From positions 1-16,480 of the forward strand of contig CAJURF010000082.1 of NCBI GenBank assembly GCA_910588825.1: DNA of 16,480 bases. Direction: 5' to 3'. Under the pieces are notes generated by a model. That model worked only from the letters and a program-made list of their open reading frames with translations. It was not told the origin of the DNA and ran no database searches. This stretch comes from an uncultured Lachnospiraceae bacterium. GTDB lineage: Bacteria; Bacillota; Clostridia; Lachnospirales; Lachnospiraceae. The position numbers were made by a program, and so were the translations under genes. Below are positions 15,445-16,480 of this stretch, piece after piece. Positions within the stretch are counted from its first letter, which is position 1. Every line of letters starts with the position of its first letter.

Positions 15445-15640
15445 ATTGCTCGGGAATTTCAAATAGTTCGAATTGAGGGTGAAGGAGAAGCCGCAAGAAA
15501 TATCGTTCACTATACTTTGATATGATATTTTATTTGAATATTATGTAAAGTCGAAAATTGCTGCCAATTCATAGGCGGGCAAAAGAACGTCCGTTAGAAG
15601 GTTTCATGATGAATAATGGATATATTATGGAACTTGTAAT
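15445..15640 (+). pseudogene. RhuM-family pseudogene, split by frameshifts
   Basis: Three short reading frames in a row spell consecutive parts of a RhuM (virulence protein RhuM, Fic/KilA-like accessory) family protein. First is EFQIVRIEGEGEAARNIVHY (within 15445-15522, stop at 15523), then YYVKSKIAANS (15539-15571), and then RRAKERPLEGFMMNNGYI (15573-15626). In the family these correspond to the EGxRxVxRxIxHYNLD segment, the GYRVKS segment and the RxWAxxxLxxxxxxGFxMDDER segment. At least two frame changes and an in-frame stop have disabled it, and the N-terminus is absent. RhuM genes often travel with restriction and BREX loci, which fits its place after pglX. Confidence 0.5.
15517..15544 (+). 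promoter_or_regulatory. Possible promoter for the gene starting at 15680
   Basis: TTGATA (15517-15522), a 16-base spacer and TATTAT (15539-15544). The boxes are good but the surroundings are AT-rich and overlap the RhuM remnant, so chance is likely. If real, it would let the downstream gene be expressed apart from the BREX operon. Confidence 0.25.
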
Positions 15641-15679
15641 TTACTGGAATAAGTATCGAATAATGAGGTATGAGGTAAG

Positions 15680-16480
15680 ATGATACCCGGAGCAAAAGAA
15701 AACTGGTGTTCAGGCAAGGTATGCTTTTTTAATAATATCAAAGTGGATTACCGTGCTGAGATTTATTTTGATGAGCATCATCAAGGAATTATTACTGTTT
15801 ATGGGGTTGCAAGAGAAGATTGTCTTCTTATAGAAGACGGTGAGTATAAGTCATTGGTAATACTTTTAGAAAATAAAGAATATATTTCTGTTTTTGATTT
15901 ATATGTAAAAGAGATGACGTGTGATACAAAAATGGTTGATGAAGTACCTGAGTTTGAGGGGATAAAAATCGTTATTGTTTCATCTGCTATTCTTAAAGGT
16001 AAAAATTATTTTGAGGCGGAAGATGCTTGTAAAGAATTAGTCATGGAGATAACAGACGGGCATGAATTGATTGGCATATGCCCATATAATTTAAATAAAA
16101 ACTATATGGATATTTTCATGTATAAGAACATTGAAATTCCGATTCAAGTATCTCCAATTCAGGTCAATACAGTAATTGGTGAATTATGGATGGGTGTCTT
16201 TCCAACGTACAGACAGAGCAGAGATTCGTTTACGATAGGTTTTTCGCATAGGATTCAATTTAAACCAATCAAAGCATTAAAAATTATGGAAATCCGCGAA
16301 ACGTTGATGAAAATAACTTCGTTCTTTTCTTTATTATGCGGGGAAACTGTAACGATTAACAAGCTGTCTGTAATGAAAACGGCAACTTCTGAAGATGATT
16401 TAATAGAGTTTATCGGGATTTGTAATTTTACTGGACAGTCAAAAGTTCTCAAAAAAGATAACATTCCAAGCAGATGTGTG
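15680..16480 (+). CDS. Possible ApeA-like (HEPN) abortive-infection protein, N-terminal part
   Basis: An open frame of 267 codons that runs off the right end of the window. It has a stop just before (15671-15673) and ATG at 15680; GAGGT (15672-15676) is a close-spaced ribosome binding site. The visible part has many alternating beta-strand-like stretches (for example QGIITVYGVA, IKIVIVSSAIL, YMDIFMYKNIEIPIQVS) followed by a helical part (KALKIMEIRETLMKITSFFSLLCGE). This layout resembles the N-terminal domain of ApeA-type proteins, where a C-terminal HEPN RNase domain triggers abortive infection. The HEPN motif (RxxxxxH) would lie beyond the window, so the identification is tentative. Low GC and position between pglX and the expected pglZ suggest acquired defence cargo. 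Confidence 0.5.
   Translation, partial: MIPGAKENWCSGKVCFFNNIKVDYRAEIYFDEHHQGIITVYGVAREDCLLIEDGEYKSLVILLENKEYISVFDLYVKEMTCDTKMVDEVPEFEGIKIVIVSSAILKGKNYFEAEDACKELVMEITDGHELIGICPYNLNKNYMDIFMYKNIEIPIQVSPIQVNTVIGELWMGVFPTYRQSRDSFTIGFSHRIQFKPIKALKIMEIRETLMKITSFFSLLCGETVTINKLSVMKTATSEDDLIEFIGICNFTGQSKVLKKDNIPSRCV

Noticed and set aside
1..16480. CRISPR arrays, tRNA, rRNA or complete insertion sequences
   Set aside because: I found no evenly spaced repeats, no tRNA-like cloverleaf, no rRNA sequence and no transposase frame in the window.

Overview
The window looks like chromosomal DNA from a Gram-positive anaerobe of the Clostridia, most likely Lachnospiraceae. This is inferred from strong AGGAGG-type ribosome binding sites, moderate GC content, and recognisable Clostridia-type proteins (an XdhC-like protein, TIGR04076, MerR). 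The species cannot be fixed from sequence alone.

The left part (about 1-3240) is on the minus strand. It holds a 238-residue protein of unknown function behind a near-perfect sigma-28 (SigD/FliA-type) promoter, an XdhC/CoxI-family protein, and an orphan HipA-like kinase with its own promoter.

The middle (about 3240-6600) is a scrap-yard of accessory genes. It has a decayed AlbA/AAA_4 (RecG-related) gene with an in-frame stop, and a PtuA/COG3950-like SMC-type ATPase whose C-terminus appears frameshifted at a G tract and whose expected HNH partner is missing. It also has a MerR regulator with a broken 3' end, an intact TIGR04076 protein, and a deletion-fusion remnant of an ABC exporter.

The right part (about 6500-16480) is a BREX type 1 phage-defence operon on the plus strand: brxA, brxB, brxC, pglX. 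pglZ and brxL are expected further right, outside the window. After pglX come a shredded RhuM-family pseudogene and the first 267 codons of a gene that may encode an ApeA-like (HEPN) abortive-infection protein. This suggests extra cargo lodged inside the BREX operon.

The most notable signals are: (1) a duplicated promoter segment of about 56 bp, one copy in front of brxA and the other in front of the AAA_4 remnant and ATPase, which may put both under related control; (2) a 140-bp MITE-like element precisely between brxC and pglX, flanked by a CTAAGAA direct repeat, whose removal restores a 15-nt operon gap; (3) a sharply AT-rich central block in pglX covering the target-recognition half, consistent with exchange of specificity; (4) the sigma-28 promoter on the unknown gene.
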